Source of the DNA: Streptomyces iconiensis
GTDB lineage: Bacteria > Actinomycetota > Actinomycetes > Streptomycetales > Streptomycetaceae
Direction: 5' to 3'
Assembly (NCBI RefSeq): GCF_028657195.3
Contig: NZ_JANCPR020000003.1
Span: 273,244 to 337,243 of the forward strand
Length of the DNA: 64,000 nucleotides
Each line of letters begins with the position of its first letter. Position 1 is the stretch's first letter. The notes under the pieces are model-generated. The model searched no databases and had not been told where the DNA came from. It worked only from the letters and a program-made list of their open reading frames with translations. The position numbers and the translations under genes are program-made. Positions 52,845-60,036 of this stretch are shown here, piece after piece.

Positions 52845-53594
52845 ATGGCCGGGAAGAATCTGCAGGGGAAGGTCGCGGTCGTCGGTGGCGGCGAGAAGAA
52901 CCTGGGCGGGCTGATCAGCAGGACGTTCGCCGGGGCAGGAGCGAAGGTCGTCGTGCACTATCACGGCTCCGAGAGCGAGGCGGAGCAGACGGTCGCGGAC
53001 GTCCAGCAGGCCGGTGGACAGGCCGTCGCCGTGCAGGGCGACCTGACGAACGTTGCGGATGTGCGGCGTCTGTTCGATACGGCGGTGGACACCTACGGAG
53101 GTGTGGACATCGCGGTGAACACGACGGGGATGGTGCTGCGGAAGCCGATTCTGGAGACGACGGAGGACGAGTACGACCGGATGTTCGGCATCAACGCCAA
53201 GGCGGGCTTCTTCTTCATCCAGGAAGCCGGGCGGCGGCTGAACGACGGCGGCAAGATCATCAGCCTCGGTACGTCCCTGCTGGCGGCGTTCACCGACGGC
53301 TACGCGACCTACGCGGGCGGCAAGGCGCCGCTGGAGCACTTCACCAGGGCGGCGGCCAAGGAGTTCGCTGACCGCGGGATCTCGGTGAACACCGTGGCCC
53401 CGGGCCCGATGGACACTCCGTTCTTCTACCCGCAGGAGACCCCGGAGAGGGCGGAGTTCCACGCGTCCCAGGCGCTGGGCAACCAGCTCACCCACATCGA
53501 GGACATCGTCCCGGTGATCTTGTTCCTGTCCACCGAGGGCTGGTGGTTCACGGGGCAGACGCTGTTCCCCAACGGCGGCTACACCACCCGCTGA
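52845..53594 (+). CDS. Short-chain dehydrogenase/reductase
   Basis: 249 residues from ATG 52845 (GGGAG eight bases upstream; GTG 52836 is possible). Rossmann loop GGGEKNLGG (14-22), active-site Tyr156 and Lys160 (TYAGGKAPLEH), Ser144 and NTTG for the substrate pocket. Unusual for SDRs: Ser144 sits 12 residues before the catalytic Tyr, as expected, while the cofactor loop is G-G-G-E-K-N-L-G-G, not the common TGxxxGIG. Probably an NAD(P)H-dependent ketoreductase. First of four genes on the plus strand (SDR, SnoaL-like, LtrA, LysR). Confidence 0.92.
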   Translation: MAGKNLQGKVAVVGGGEKNLGGLISRTFAGAGAKVVVHYHGSESEAEQTVADVQQAGGQAVAVQGDLTNVADVRRLFDTAVDTYGGVDIAVNTTGMVLRKPILETTEDEYDRMFGINAKAGFFFIQEAGRRLNDGGKIISLGTSLLAAFTDGYATYAGGKAPLEHFTRAAAKEFADRGISVNTVAPGPMDTPFFYPQETPERAEFHASQALGNQLTHIEDIVPVILFLSTEGWWFTGQTLFPNGGYTTR

Positions 53595-53687
53595 CCCCCC
53601 GCCGGCGACGACGCAGCCGCGAGGCCCCCGCCGGGCCACCGCCCCACCCCCCCCGCCCCCGTACAGCCCGAGCACCCGGAGGTACCG

Positions 53688-54002
53688 ATGACCACACAAC
53701 CGCTCGACCCCGCGGTGGCCGCCTTCGTCGCCGCCCTCAACTCCGGCGACAAGGACGCCTTCGCCGCCGCGCTGACCGACGATGTCACCATGTCCGACGA
53801 CGGCACCGAGCGCGACGTCACCGCGTGGACGGACAGCGAGATCTTCTCCTCGAACGGGCATCTGGACGTCGAGGACGTCGCGTCCGACGGGCGGACACTG
53901 ACGGGCACCTACACCAACTCCACCTACGGCAGCATGCGCACCCGATGGGCGTTCACCGTCACCGACGGCCGGATCAGCCGCTTCGAGACCGGCCAAGCGT
54001 AG
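53688..54002 (+). CDS. SnoaL/NTF2-like protein
   Basis: 104 residues, GGAGG nine bases before the ATG. The short alpha+beta cone fold of nuclear transport factor 2 is indicated by VAAFVAALNSGDKDAFAAAL, DDVTMSDDG and RWAFTVTDGRISRFETGQ. Members are small isomerases, cyclases or hydrolases, or lack activity. It is co-directional with the SDR gene, 93 bases after it; the pair may act on one compound. Confidence 0.85.
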   Translation: MTTQPLDPAVAAFVAALNSGDKDAFAAALTDDVTMSDDGTERDVTAWTDSEIFSSNGHLDVEDVASDGRTLTGTYTNSTYGSMRTRWAFTVTDGRISRFETGQA

Positions 54003-54088
54003 GGCCGGCCCTGTTCGGCGGGGGAGGCGCCCCCTCGGCGTCGTTCCCTGAACGAGCCTGATCCCATGGAGGACCTGGGACCCTCAGC

Positions 54089-54121
54089 GCGGGCCCGGAC
54101 TGCTGGAGCGTCCGGGCCCGC
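54089..54121. terminator. Strong terminator hairpin
   Basis: GCGGGCCCGGAC and its exact complement GTCCGGGCCCGC form a 12-bp stem around a 9-base loop, 87 bases after the SnoaL-like gene. It should separate the SDR/SnoaL pair from the LtrA/LysR pair. Confidence 0.85.
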
Positions 54122-54228
54122 TTGCATGCTCGGAACACGCGTCCCTGCCGGGCGTGGGCCGGACGAGCGGCAAGGATGGGACCGGCGACGAACGAGAGTG
54201 AAGAAGACGACGGCCAGGAGGCGTTGCG

Positions 54229-55437
54229 ATGAGTGGCCAGGTTGCCGGCACGGGCCGGACAGGAGCGGTACGGCGGGTGATGGGCGGACGCGACCCGGAC
54301 GAGGCGCACCGCGCCGCGACGCCGCTGGAGCTTCTGTTCGACCTGACATTCGTGGTCGCGGTCTCCCAGGCCGCGGTCCAGCTGCACCACGCGCTCGCCG
54401 AGGGCCATATCGCCTCGGGGCTCGCCGCGTACGCCGCGGTGTTCTTCGCGATCTGGTGGGCGTGGATGAACTTCACCTGGTTCGCCTCCGCCTACGACAC
54501 CGATGACGTGCCCTACCGGCTGCTGACGCTGGTCCAGATGGCCGGTGTGCTGGTGCTGGCGGCGGGCGCGCGCCCCGTTTTCGAGGACCACGACTTCACC
54601 GTGGTGGTGATCGGCTACGTCATCATGCGGGTGGCGCTGCTGACCCAGTGGCTACGGGCAGCGGCCGAACACCCCGAGGGCCGGAGCACCACGCTGCGCT
54701 ACGCCGCCGGTATCGCCGTGGTGCAGGTCGGATGGATCGCCCGCCTGTGGTCGTCCGGAGTGTGGGTCTGGGTCACCTTCCTCGTCCTGGTGGTGGCCGA
54801 GGTTGCCGTACCCGCGTGGGCCGAGTCCCGCGGTCGCCGACCCACCAGCTGGCACCCCGGGCACATCGCCGAACGCTATGGGCTGTTCACCATCATCGTT
54901 CTCGGCGAGGTGATCCTCGCCTCGCTCGCAGCCGTCCAGTCCGCCATGACCGACCACGGCCTGTCCACCACCGTTCTGCTGATCGCCGTGGGCGGACTGC
55001 TGCTGGTCTTCGCCCTGTGGTGGATCTACTTCAGCGGCAGCGAGGCCGCACTGACCACCCTGCGTACCGCCTTGGCTTGGGGATACGGCCACTATGCCGT
55101 CTTCGCCGCGCTGGCCGCGATCGGCGCGGGTCTGGAGGCGGCCCTCGACGCGGCGGCACACCACGGGCACCTCTCCACCCGGGGAGCGGGGCTCGCGATC
55201 GCGGTGCCCGTCGCGATCGTGCTCCTCGTACTGGCCGTTCTGCACCGGGCCACCGGCACCGGGGCCGTCGGACACTCGCTGCTGGTGCTCGCCGGCGCGC
55301 TCGTCGTGCTGGTCCTGGGGTTCTGCGCACCGGCCCTCGGCATCGGAGGCACGGTGCTCGGCACCGGCCTGGCAGTGAGTGCCACTCTGGCCGCCAACCT
55401 CATCACCGTGAACCGCCGCCGCGCCAAGGGACTTTGA
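54229..55437 (+). CDS. LtrA-family membrane protein
   Basis: 402 residues, ATG preceded by AGGAGGCG. Ten or more hydrophobic segments. N-terminal RDPDEAHRAATPLELLFDLTF and then WWAWMNFTWFASAYDTDD are the signature of the low-temperature requirement protein A family, first described in Listeria. The function of LtrA is unknown in molecular terms. It is followed after one base by a LysR gene, so the two are co-transcribed. Confidence 0.9.
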   Translation: MSGQVAGTGRTGAVRRVMGGRDPDEAHRAATPLELLFDLTFVVAVSQAAVQLHHALAEGHIASGLAAYAAVFFAIWWAWMNFTWFASAYDTDDVPYRLLTLVQMAGVLVLAAGARPVFEDHDFTVVVIGYVIMRVALLTQWLRAAAEHPEGRSTTLRYAAGIAVVQVGWIARLWSSGVWVWVTFLVLVVAEVAVPAWAESRGRRPTSWHPGHIAERYGLFTIIVLGEVILASLAAVQSAMTDHGLSTTVLLIAVGGLLLVFALWWIYFSGSEAALTTLRTALAWGYGHYAVFAALAAIGAGLEAALDAAAHHGHLSTRGAGLAIAVPVAIVLLVLAVLHRATGTGAVGHSLLVLAGALVVLVLGFCAPALGIGGTVLGTGLAVSATLAANLITVNRRRAKGL

Positions 55438-55438
55438 C

Positions 55439-56317
55439 GTGGTACTGGACCTGAACAAGCTGGGGCACCTGGTCGCCGTCGCGGAAGAGGGCAGCCTCAC
55501 CCGGGCCGCCGCGCGTATGCACCTGTCCCAGCAGGCGCTGTCGACATCCATCCGCGTCCTCGAACGCGAAGTCGGCGTGCCGCTGCTGGAGCGCGGCAGC
55601 ACCGGCGTCACCGTTCTCCCCGCGGGCCGCGCCCTGGTCGAGGACGCCCGCGTCCTGAACGGCGTGGCACGTTCGGCGGTACACCGCGCCCGGCACATCG
55701 GCCGCGGCGAGGCCGAGCCCCTCCGCATCGGCTACACCCCGGCCGTCACGGGTGAGGAAGTCGTCAGCCTGCTCACCCCCGTGACCGACGCGCGCCCCGG
55801 CACCGTCCCCGATGTGCACCAGCGCTACCCCGACGAACTGACCGAAGCGCTGCTCGCCGGCGACCTCGACCTCGGCCTGTGCCGCGGCATCACCCCCGCA
55901 CCCGGGCTGACCCGCACCACCCTCGGCCACCAGCGCCTGCACATCGCCGTCGCGTCCAGCCACCCCCTCGCCACCCGTACCGGTGGTGTGACGCTGCCCG
56001 AACTGGCCGACGAACGCTTCATGGTCTGGGGGACACCCGGCCGGTCCGGCTACACCGATCTGCTCATCGACCACTGCCGTCACGCCGGCTTCGAACCCCG
56101 CATCGCACGCACCGGCCGCCAGGGCACGCCCCCGGTCACCGCCGTCATCGGCACTGACCACCTCGCGTTCGTCACCACACCACCGGGCACCGCCGCCGGT
56201 GGCAAAGCGCGCATCCTCACACTCGAACCCCCGCTCCACGCACCCCTCCACGCCCTCTACCTGCCCCACACCACCTGCCCGGGGCGCGACATACTCCTCG
56301 GCACCGCGGCCCCGTAA
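55439..56317 (+). CDS. LysR-family transcriptional regulator
   Basis: 292 residues from GTG 55439, one base after the LtrA stop. Helix-turn-helix LVAVAEEGSLTRAAARMHLS, then QQALSTSIRVLEREVG; the effector domain follows. Being downstream of LtrA in an operon, not divergent, it may regulate distant genes or act on the whole unit. The DNA-binding part has Gln30-Gln31 in the recognition helix where many LysR proteins have Ser-Gln. Confidence 0.9.
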   Translation: MVLDLNKLGHLVAVAEEGSLTRAAARMHLSQQALSTSIRVLEREVGVPLLERGSTGVTVLPAGRALVEDARVLNGVARSAVHRARHIGRGEAEPLRIGYTPAVTGEEVVSLLTPVTDARPGTVPDVHQRYPDELTEALLAGDLDLGLCRGITPAPGLTRTTLGHQRLHIAVASSHPLATRTGGVTLPELADERFMVWGTPGRSGYTDLLIDHCRHAGFEPRIARTGRQGTPPVTAVIGTDHLAFVTTPPGTAAGGKARILTLEPPLHAPLHALYLPHTTCPGRDILLGTAAP

Positions 56318-56350
56318 GCCCGTACGGGCAGGTGGTCGCCGCACCGCGCG

Positions 56351-57214
56351 GTGACCTCAGCAGGCACCAGGACAGCAACCGTGGGCAGTAACTCCGGGCA
56401 ACCCCGAACGGGCAACCCCGAACGTGCGACCCCGGACGTGCAACCCGGGACTGCAACCGTGCGGGCCCCTCCCCGCGTGGCAGCACATGTGCCGAGACCT
56501 CAGCTGTTCGAACGGGCGCGCGCGTTGCTCCGCCGCCCGCGTCTGCCCCGCACCCGACGGGGCAGACGCCGCGCCGTACAGGGGCTCGTGCTGCTGTGTG
56601 TGCTCGCGCTGCTGCCCGCGACGTGGCTGCGCATGACGACGCGCTCCGCGGTCACCGAAGCCGGCGCCGTCGCCGAGGCCGTCGCCGGCGCACCCTCCGC
56701 GCCCGTCGCGATGGTGTTCGGCGCGGGACTGTGGGACGGCGAACCCTCCCCGTACCTCGCACACCGGCTCGACACCGCTGCCGAGCTGTACGCACACGGC
56801 AAGGTCCGCGCTGTCCTCGTCACGGGCGACAACAGCCGCGACAGCTACGACGAACCGGACGCCATGCGCCGCTACCTCACCGGCCGCGGCGTGCCCTCGC
56901 GCCATGTCGTCGCCGACTACGCGGGCTTCGACACCTGGGACTCGTGCGCCCGCGCCAAGCGGGTCTTCGGCGTCGGCAAGGCGCTGCTCGTCAGCCAGGA
57001 CTTCCACATCCGCCGCGCCACCGCGCTGTGCGGGGCGGTCGGGATCGAGGCACACGGCGTGCCCGTGTCCGAACCGCGCGACCTCACCTGGTACGCCAGC
57101 AGCGTCCGCGAACTCCCCGGCGCGGCCAAGGCACTCTACGAGGCGACCCTCACCCCCGACCCACACTTCCTGGGCCCCGACGAACACGGCGTGCGACGCG
57201 CACTGGCGAAGTGA
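56351..57214 (+). CDS. DUF218 (SanA/YdcF-like) membrane protein
   Basis: Up to 287 residues from GTG 56351; the start is uncertain and any Val in the first 45 residues could be it. That part is itself a tandem repeat of ACCCCGAACGGGCA-type sequence. One membrane helix (about 78-97: GLVLLCVLALLPATWL), then the extracytoplasmic DUF218 domain: APVAMVFGAGLWDGEPSPYL, VLVTGDNSRDSYDEPDAM, LLVSQDFHIRRATALC. SanA of E. coli is linked to envelope integrity and vancomycin resistance; a role in envelope maintenance is inferred by analogy. Confidence 0.82.
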   Translation: MTSAGTRTATVGSNSGQPRTGNPERATPDVQPGTATVRAPPRVAAHVPRPQLFERARALLRRPRLPRTRRGRRRAVQGLVLLCVLALLPATWLRMTTRSAVTEAGAVAEAVAGAPSAPVAMVFGAGLWDGEPSPYLAHRLDTAAELYAHGKVRAVLVTGDNSRDSYDEPDAMRRYLTGRGVPSRHVVADYAGFDTWDSCARAKRVFGVGKALLVSQDFHIRRATALCGAVGIEAHGVPVSEPRDLTWYASSVRELPGAAKALYEATLTPDPHFLGPDEHGVRRALAK

Positions 57215-57356
57215 GGGCACCGGCGGGCGAAGTGAGCGCGCTGAGGAAGTGAGGGCACGAACGAGGTGAGGAAACGGACGCTCCCGAGAACCGGGCCTTC
57301 AAAGGCGCGAGCAGCAACGGGCTGAGAAGTACGAGACACGAGAGCAGCAAGCGGGC

Positions 57357-58007
57357 TCAGAGGTAGGCGAGCAGCCGCTCCAGCGGTGTCGGCGCCTCCG
57401 CGGGGCCCAGGGCCTCCACCAGTGAGCGCGCGTAGTGGGCCTTGCGGCCACGAGTGGTGCCGAGGAAGCGCCGGAGCTGCTGCTCGACCGTCCGCTCCCG
57501 CTGCGCCAGCTGCTTCTGGAAGGTACGGAACGCGCGCAGATCGCCCTCCTCACCGAGCACGTCGCACACGGTGCCGGGGCCGAGACAGCGGATCAGCTCG
57601 TCCTCCAGATCCGCGACGCACACGAAGAACCCCAGCCGCTCCAGGTCGGCACGGGTGGCGAGCGGCCCGGAACCGTTGCGCTCCAGCGCACGCCGGAAGA
57701 ACCTCTCCTCCTCCGCGTCACAGAGTCCCGCCGTCCCGACGTTCAGCCCGCCGGGCCCGAGCAGGGCCAGATAGCGCCCGATGCTCGTCGCACCGCCGAG
57801 CGGTACGACGGAGACGCCCTCCTCACCGAGAGCCCGCCCCCGCCGCGCGGCGAGCGTCTCGAACGCGACCTGGTCGCTGACCCCCTCGACGAGCACGACC
57901 GTACGCACACCCACGTCTCCGGCCAGCCCCTGCGCCACCACACCGGCGTCCCCGGCCCCCACACCCCCGGCCGCCCACGCGACGGCCGCCGAACGAAACC
58001 GCTCCAT
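57357..58007 (-). CDS. TOPRIM-domain protein (OLD-type C-terminal half only)
   Basis: 216 residues from ATG 58007 (GTG 58016 is an alternative behind GGGGGG). TOPRIM motifs of the OLD-nuclease type: VVLVEGVSDQVAFETL (Glu, about residue 41), LCDAEEERFFRRAL and VCVADLEDELIR (Asp-x-Glu). The N-terminal ABC-ATPase half present in OLD nucleases is missing, but stand-alone TOPRIM proteins of this size are common in Streptomyces. DNA cleavage or nucleotidyl transfer is possible. No GajB/UvrD-like helicase partner is adjacent, so a Gabija-like role is not supported. Confidence 0.8.
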   Translation of the reverse strand: MERFRSAAVAWAAGGVGAGDAGVVAQGLAGDVGVRTVVLVEGVSDQVAFETLAARRGRALGEEGVSVVPLGGATSIGRYLALLGPGGLNVGTAGLCDAEEERFFRRALERNGSGPLATRADLERLGFFVCVADLEDELIRCLGPGTVCDVLGEEGDLRAFRTFQKQLAQRERTVEQQLRRFLGTTRGRKAHYARSLVEALGPAEAPTPLERLLAYL

Positions 58008-58080
58008 CGCGTCCACCCCCCGAGTCTCGCACCACCACCCCACCCCCGACCCCCGCTTTTCCCCACCACCGGCCCGCCTT

Positions 58081-58449
58081 CACGGTCAGGGATCGACCTC
58101 GGCGAACGACTCACAGACCGCTCCGCGCACTGCCTTCGAGAAGATCTGGTACGAGCTTGTACGAGCCCACCAGACCCTGCTTCCGGGGCCCCGGAAGCGC
58201 TACCGCATTCACGTCCAGCCGAAGCGTGGTGGCCGGCTTCGCGGCGCTGTGCAGCTGACGACGGGCGATGTCCGCAAGGCGGGCGAGTTCGTCCGAGCGC
58301 ACGATTGGGACGAGACGGGGCTGAAGTTGCATTTCCGAGCTGAGGCGCCGGACGGAGGCAACTCCTGGTCGCCCGGCCGTTCTTCCTCTAGTAGCGGCGG
58401 GGACTGGAAACGGAGCATCAGCCACCGCGCCAGTCCCCGACCCTACTAG
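58081..58449 (+). pseudogene. Possible gene remnant without a start codon
   Basis: The plus frame ending in TAG at 58447 reads as ordinary protein between about 58111 and 58370: FEKIWYELVRAHQTLLPG, RYRIHVQPKRGGRLRGAV, LTTGDVRKAGEFVRAHDWDE, LKLHFRAEAPDGG. It has amphipathic helices and good third-position GC, but no ATG, GTG or TTG with a ribosome site at its beginning; upstream, the frame runs into the reverse complement of the TOPRIM gene. I interpret it as the 3' remnant of a deleted gene. No family recognised. Confidence 0.35.
58391..58448. terminator. Long imperfect hairpin
   Basis: AGTAGCGGCGGGGACTGG (58391-58408) pairs with CCAGTCCCCGACCCTACT (58431-58448) at 16 of 18 positions, with a 22-base loop. 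It marks the boundary between normal-GC and AT-richer DNA. Terminator or the terminal repeat of a small element are both possible. Confidence 0.55.
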
Positions 58450-58579
58450 GAGCATTCACCTCTGTCGGAACGCGCCGAGAAGACAGACGCCCTTTGTTGG
58501 ATGGTCGCTCCATACGGCGCTCTGCACCGGTCGTGGGCGAGGTTGCGCAACATGACCTGGGCGCGAACGAATCAAGGCA

Positions 58580-58595
58580 AGTGACGTACATCACA
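58580..58595. promoter_or_regulatory. CRP-like box GTGA-N6-TCAC
   Basis: AGTGACGTACATCACA matches the TGTGA-N6-TCACA consensus of the CRP/FNR family at 9 of 10 positions. About 120 bases upstream of the -35 of the secreted-protein promoter. Confidence 0.55.
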
Positions 58596-58713
58596 TTGGT
58601 AGCGCGGTGACTGAACGTGCTGATGAATCATCGGGAATGTCCTCGCGGCCCCGGAATGAATAACTCAAGGTGAACTTATGTGGATCCTTTAGCTCCCCTT
58701 GGGTCGGGGTGGT

Positions 58714-58743
58714 TTGACACGGTGTCAGCTCCGTGTGAAGTAT
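58714..58743 (+). promoter_or_regulatory. Promoter of secreted-protein gene with overlapping palindrome
   Basis: -35 TTGACA at 58714-58719 and a possible -10 AAGTAT at 58738-58743 (18-base spacer). TGACAC-G-GTGTCA (58715-58727) is a perfect palindrome overlapping the -35, so a bound regulator would block polymerase. The leader to the GTG at 58810 is about 60 bases. Confidence 0.55.
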
Positions 58744-58809
58744 CTTCCTTCCCAAGTTCTACAAGGTCTCTACTCGAGTGCCACCTGAAATCCATCTAAA
58801 GGAGCGGTC

Positions 58810-59187
58810 GTGCGCAACAACAAGAAGGTTGCCAGATATGCAGCCGCAGGAATATCTGTCTTAGCACTGTTGGGATCCGCGTCTCCGGCACTTGCCGAGA
58901 ATCTTGATTCGCGCTCCCCTGGTGCCCATGCGTGGAGCACAGACGGCGCGTACAACAATCGCAGCGTCGCCGTCCAAGACACTGCCTCGGACAGCCACTC
59001 CGTGTACGTCAAGTACGACCGCAAGAACAGTCGTGGCCTGCGGATGGACAACAGCGGGGGCTATCGGTCCAAGAAGTACAGCGGCTCGGACAGTTCTCAC
59101 CGCGTGACCGCCGTGCAGGCATGCACGAACATCCAGTTTTCCCCCGACGAGTGCGGTGCCTATGACCGCCCCGGCGACGGACATTGA
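58810..59187 (+). CDS. Small secreted protein with TTA codon in signal peptide
   Basis: 125 residues from GTG 58810 (AAAGGAG six bases upstream). Residues 1-29 are a Sec signal peptide (ARYAAAGISVLALLGSASP.. with a cut after ALA); the mature part of 96 residues is Ser/Asp/Arg-rich and predicted beta, with just two Cys (105 and 115), which could form one disulfide. Codon 18, at 58861, is TTA, which in Streptomyces needs the bldA tRNA; the gene should be expressed only in development or late growth. Followed by a terminator, then an ABC transporter (ATPase and permease). Bacteriocin-like by context (lactococcin 972 loci have this layout), but the sequence does not match a known family by eye. 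Confidence 0.85.
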   Translation: MRNNKKVARYAAAGISVLALLGSASPALAENLDSRSPGAHAWSTDGAYNNRSVAVQDTASDSHSVYVKYDRKNSRGLRMDNSGGYRSKKYSGSDSSHRVTAVQACTNIQFSPDECGAYDRPGDGH

Positions 59188-59200
59188 GCCTGCTCCTCTT

Positions 59201-59229
59201 GAGGGGCGGCGTCTTGGGCGCCGCCCCTC
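59201..59229 (+). terminator. Terminator or attenuator after the secreted-protein gene
   Basis: GAGGGGCGGCG - TCTTGGG - CGCCGCCCCTC, a perfect 11-bp stem and 7-base loop, 14 bases after the stop and 45 bases before the ABC ATPase start. It would give much more secreted-protein mRNA than transporter mRNA. Confidence 0.8.
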
Positions 59230-59274
59230 GTTACGTGCGCTTCCCGCCGAACTCCGCCCAGGACAAGGAAAGTT

Positions 59275-60036
59275 GTGCTCGCATCGGACGCCCCCACCCT
59301 CGCAACCGCCCCCTCCGGCGAAGCCCCGGCGCTTCGTGTGCGCGGGCTTTCCTATTCTCTGGCCGACCGTGTGCTGTTCGACGGGTTGGACCTTCAGGTC
59401 GCTCGCGGGGAGTCGGTGGCTGTCACCGGAGCAAGCGGTTCTGGTAAGAGCACGCTGCTGTCGTGCGTGCTGGGCCTGATCAAGCCGGGGGAGGGGACGG
59501 TCGCGGTGACCGGAACGCCGACGACCGGCCTGTCCGGGAAGCGCATGGCGCGGGTGCGCAGCGAGAGCATCGGCATGGTCTTCCAGTTCGGTGAACTGCT
59601 CCCTGAGCTGACTCCCGTCGAGAACGTCGCGTTGGCCCCGCTGCTGTCCCGTACGGCGACGACGCCGTCGGGCGATCCGAAGAGCGAAGATCCCTTCGTC
59701 CGCGCCGAGGGCCTTCTGACGGACCTGGGGGTACCGGTACGCACTGCCACCAGCCGACTGTCCGGCGGCGAGCGCCAGCGGACGGCCGTCGCACGGGCGC
59801 TGATGAACGCCCCCGGACTGCTGCTCGCCGACGAGCCGACCGGTGCGCTCGACGCCGACACCCGCGAACTCGTCGCCGACCTCCTCTTCTCGCTTCCCCG
59901 GCGACACTCCTGCGGACTGCTGGTGGTCACCCATGACGTGACCGTGGCCCAACGCGCTGACCGCGTCCTGCACCTGCGTCATGGCCGCCTGACGCCGGCA
60001 GACCGGGCGAGCGCGCCCGACGAGGTGCGGCCGTGA
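59275..60036 (+). CDS. ABC transporter ATP-binding protein (MacB/LolD type)
   Basis: 253 residues from GTG 59275 (AAGGAAA upstream). Walker A GASGSGKST (52-60), signature LSGGERQ (162-168), Walker B LLLADE (182-187), H-loop in VVTHDV. The D-loop SAL-like GALDADT fits the MacB/LolD/FtsE class that works with FtsX-like permeases. It forms the ATPase of the transporter encoded downstream, and the stop overlaps the permease start as GTGA. Confidence 0.95.
   Translation: MLASDAPTLATAPSGEAPALRVRGLSYSLADRVLFDGLDLQVARGESVAVTGASGSGKSTLLSCVLGLIKPGEGTVAVTGTPTTGLSGKRMARVRSESIGMVFQFGELLPELTPVENVALAPLLSRTATTPSGDPKSEDPFVRAEGLLTDLGVPVRTATSRLSGGERQRTAVARALMNAPGLLLADEPTGALDADTRELVADLLFSLPRRHSCGLLVVTHDVTVAQRADRVLHLRHGRLTPADRASAPDEVRP

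Larger units (their letters stand above)
58008..58809. other. AT-richer spacer with gene remnant, hairpin and control sites
   Basis: 802 bases between the TOPRIM gene and the secreted-protein gene. Contents from left to right: a coding-like remnant (58081-58449), an 18-bp imperfect hairpin (58391-58448), a CRP-like box (58580-58595), and a promoter with overlapping palindrome (58714-58743). From 58450 on the base composition is visibly lower in GC than anywhere else in the window. Confidence 0.7.

Noticed and set aside
57357..58007. Gabija-like defence system from the TOPRIM protein
   Set aside because: The ATPase half of GajA and the GajB helicase are absent; only a stand-alone TOPRIM domain remains.
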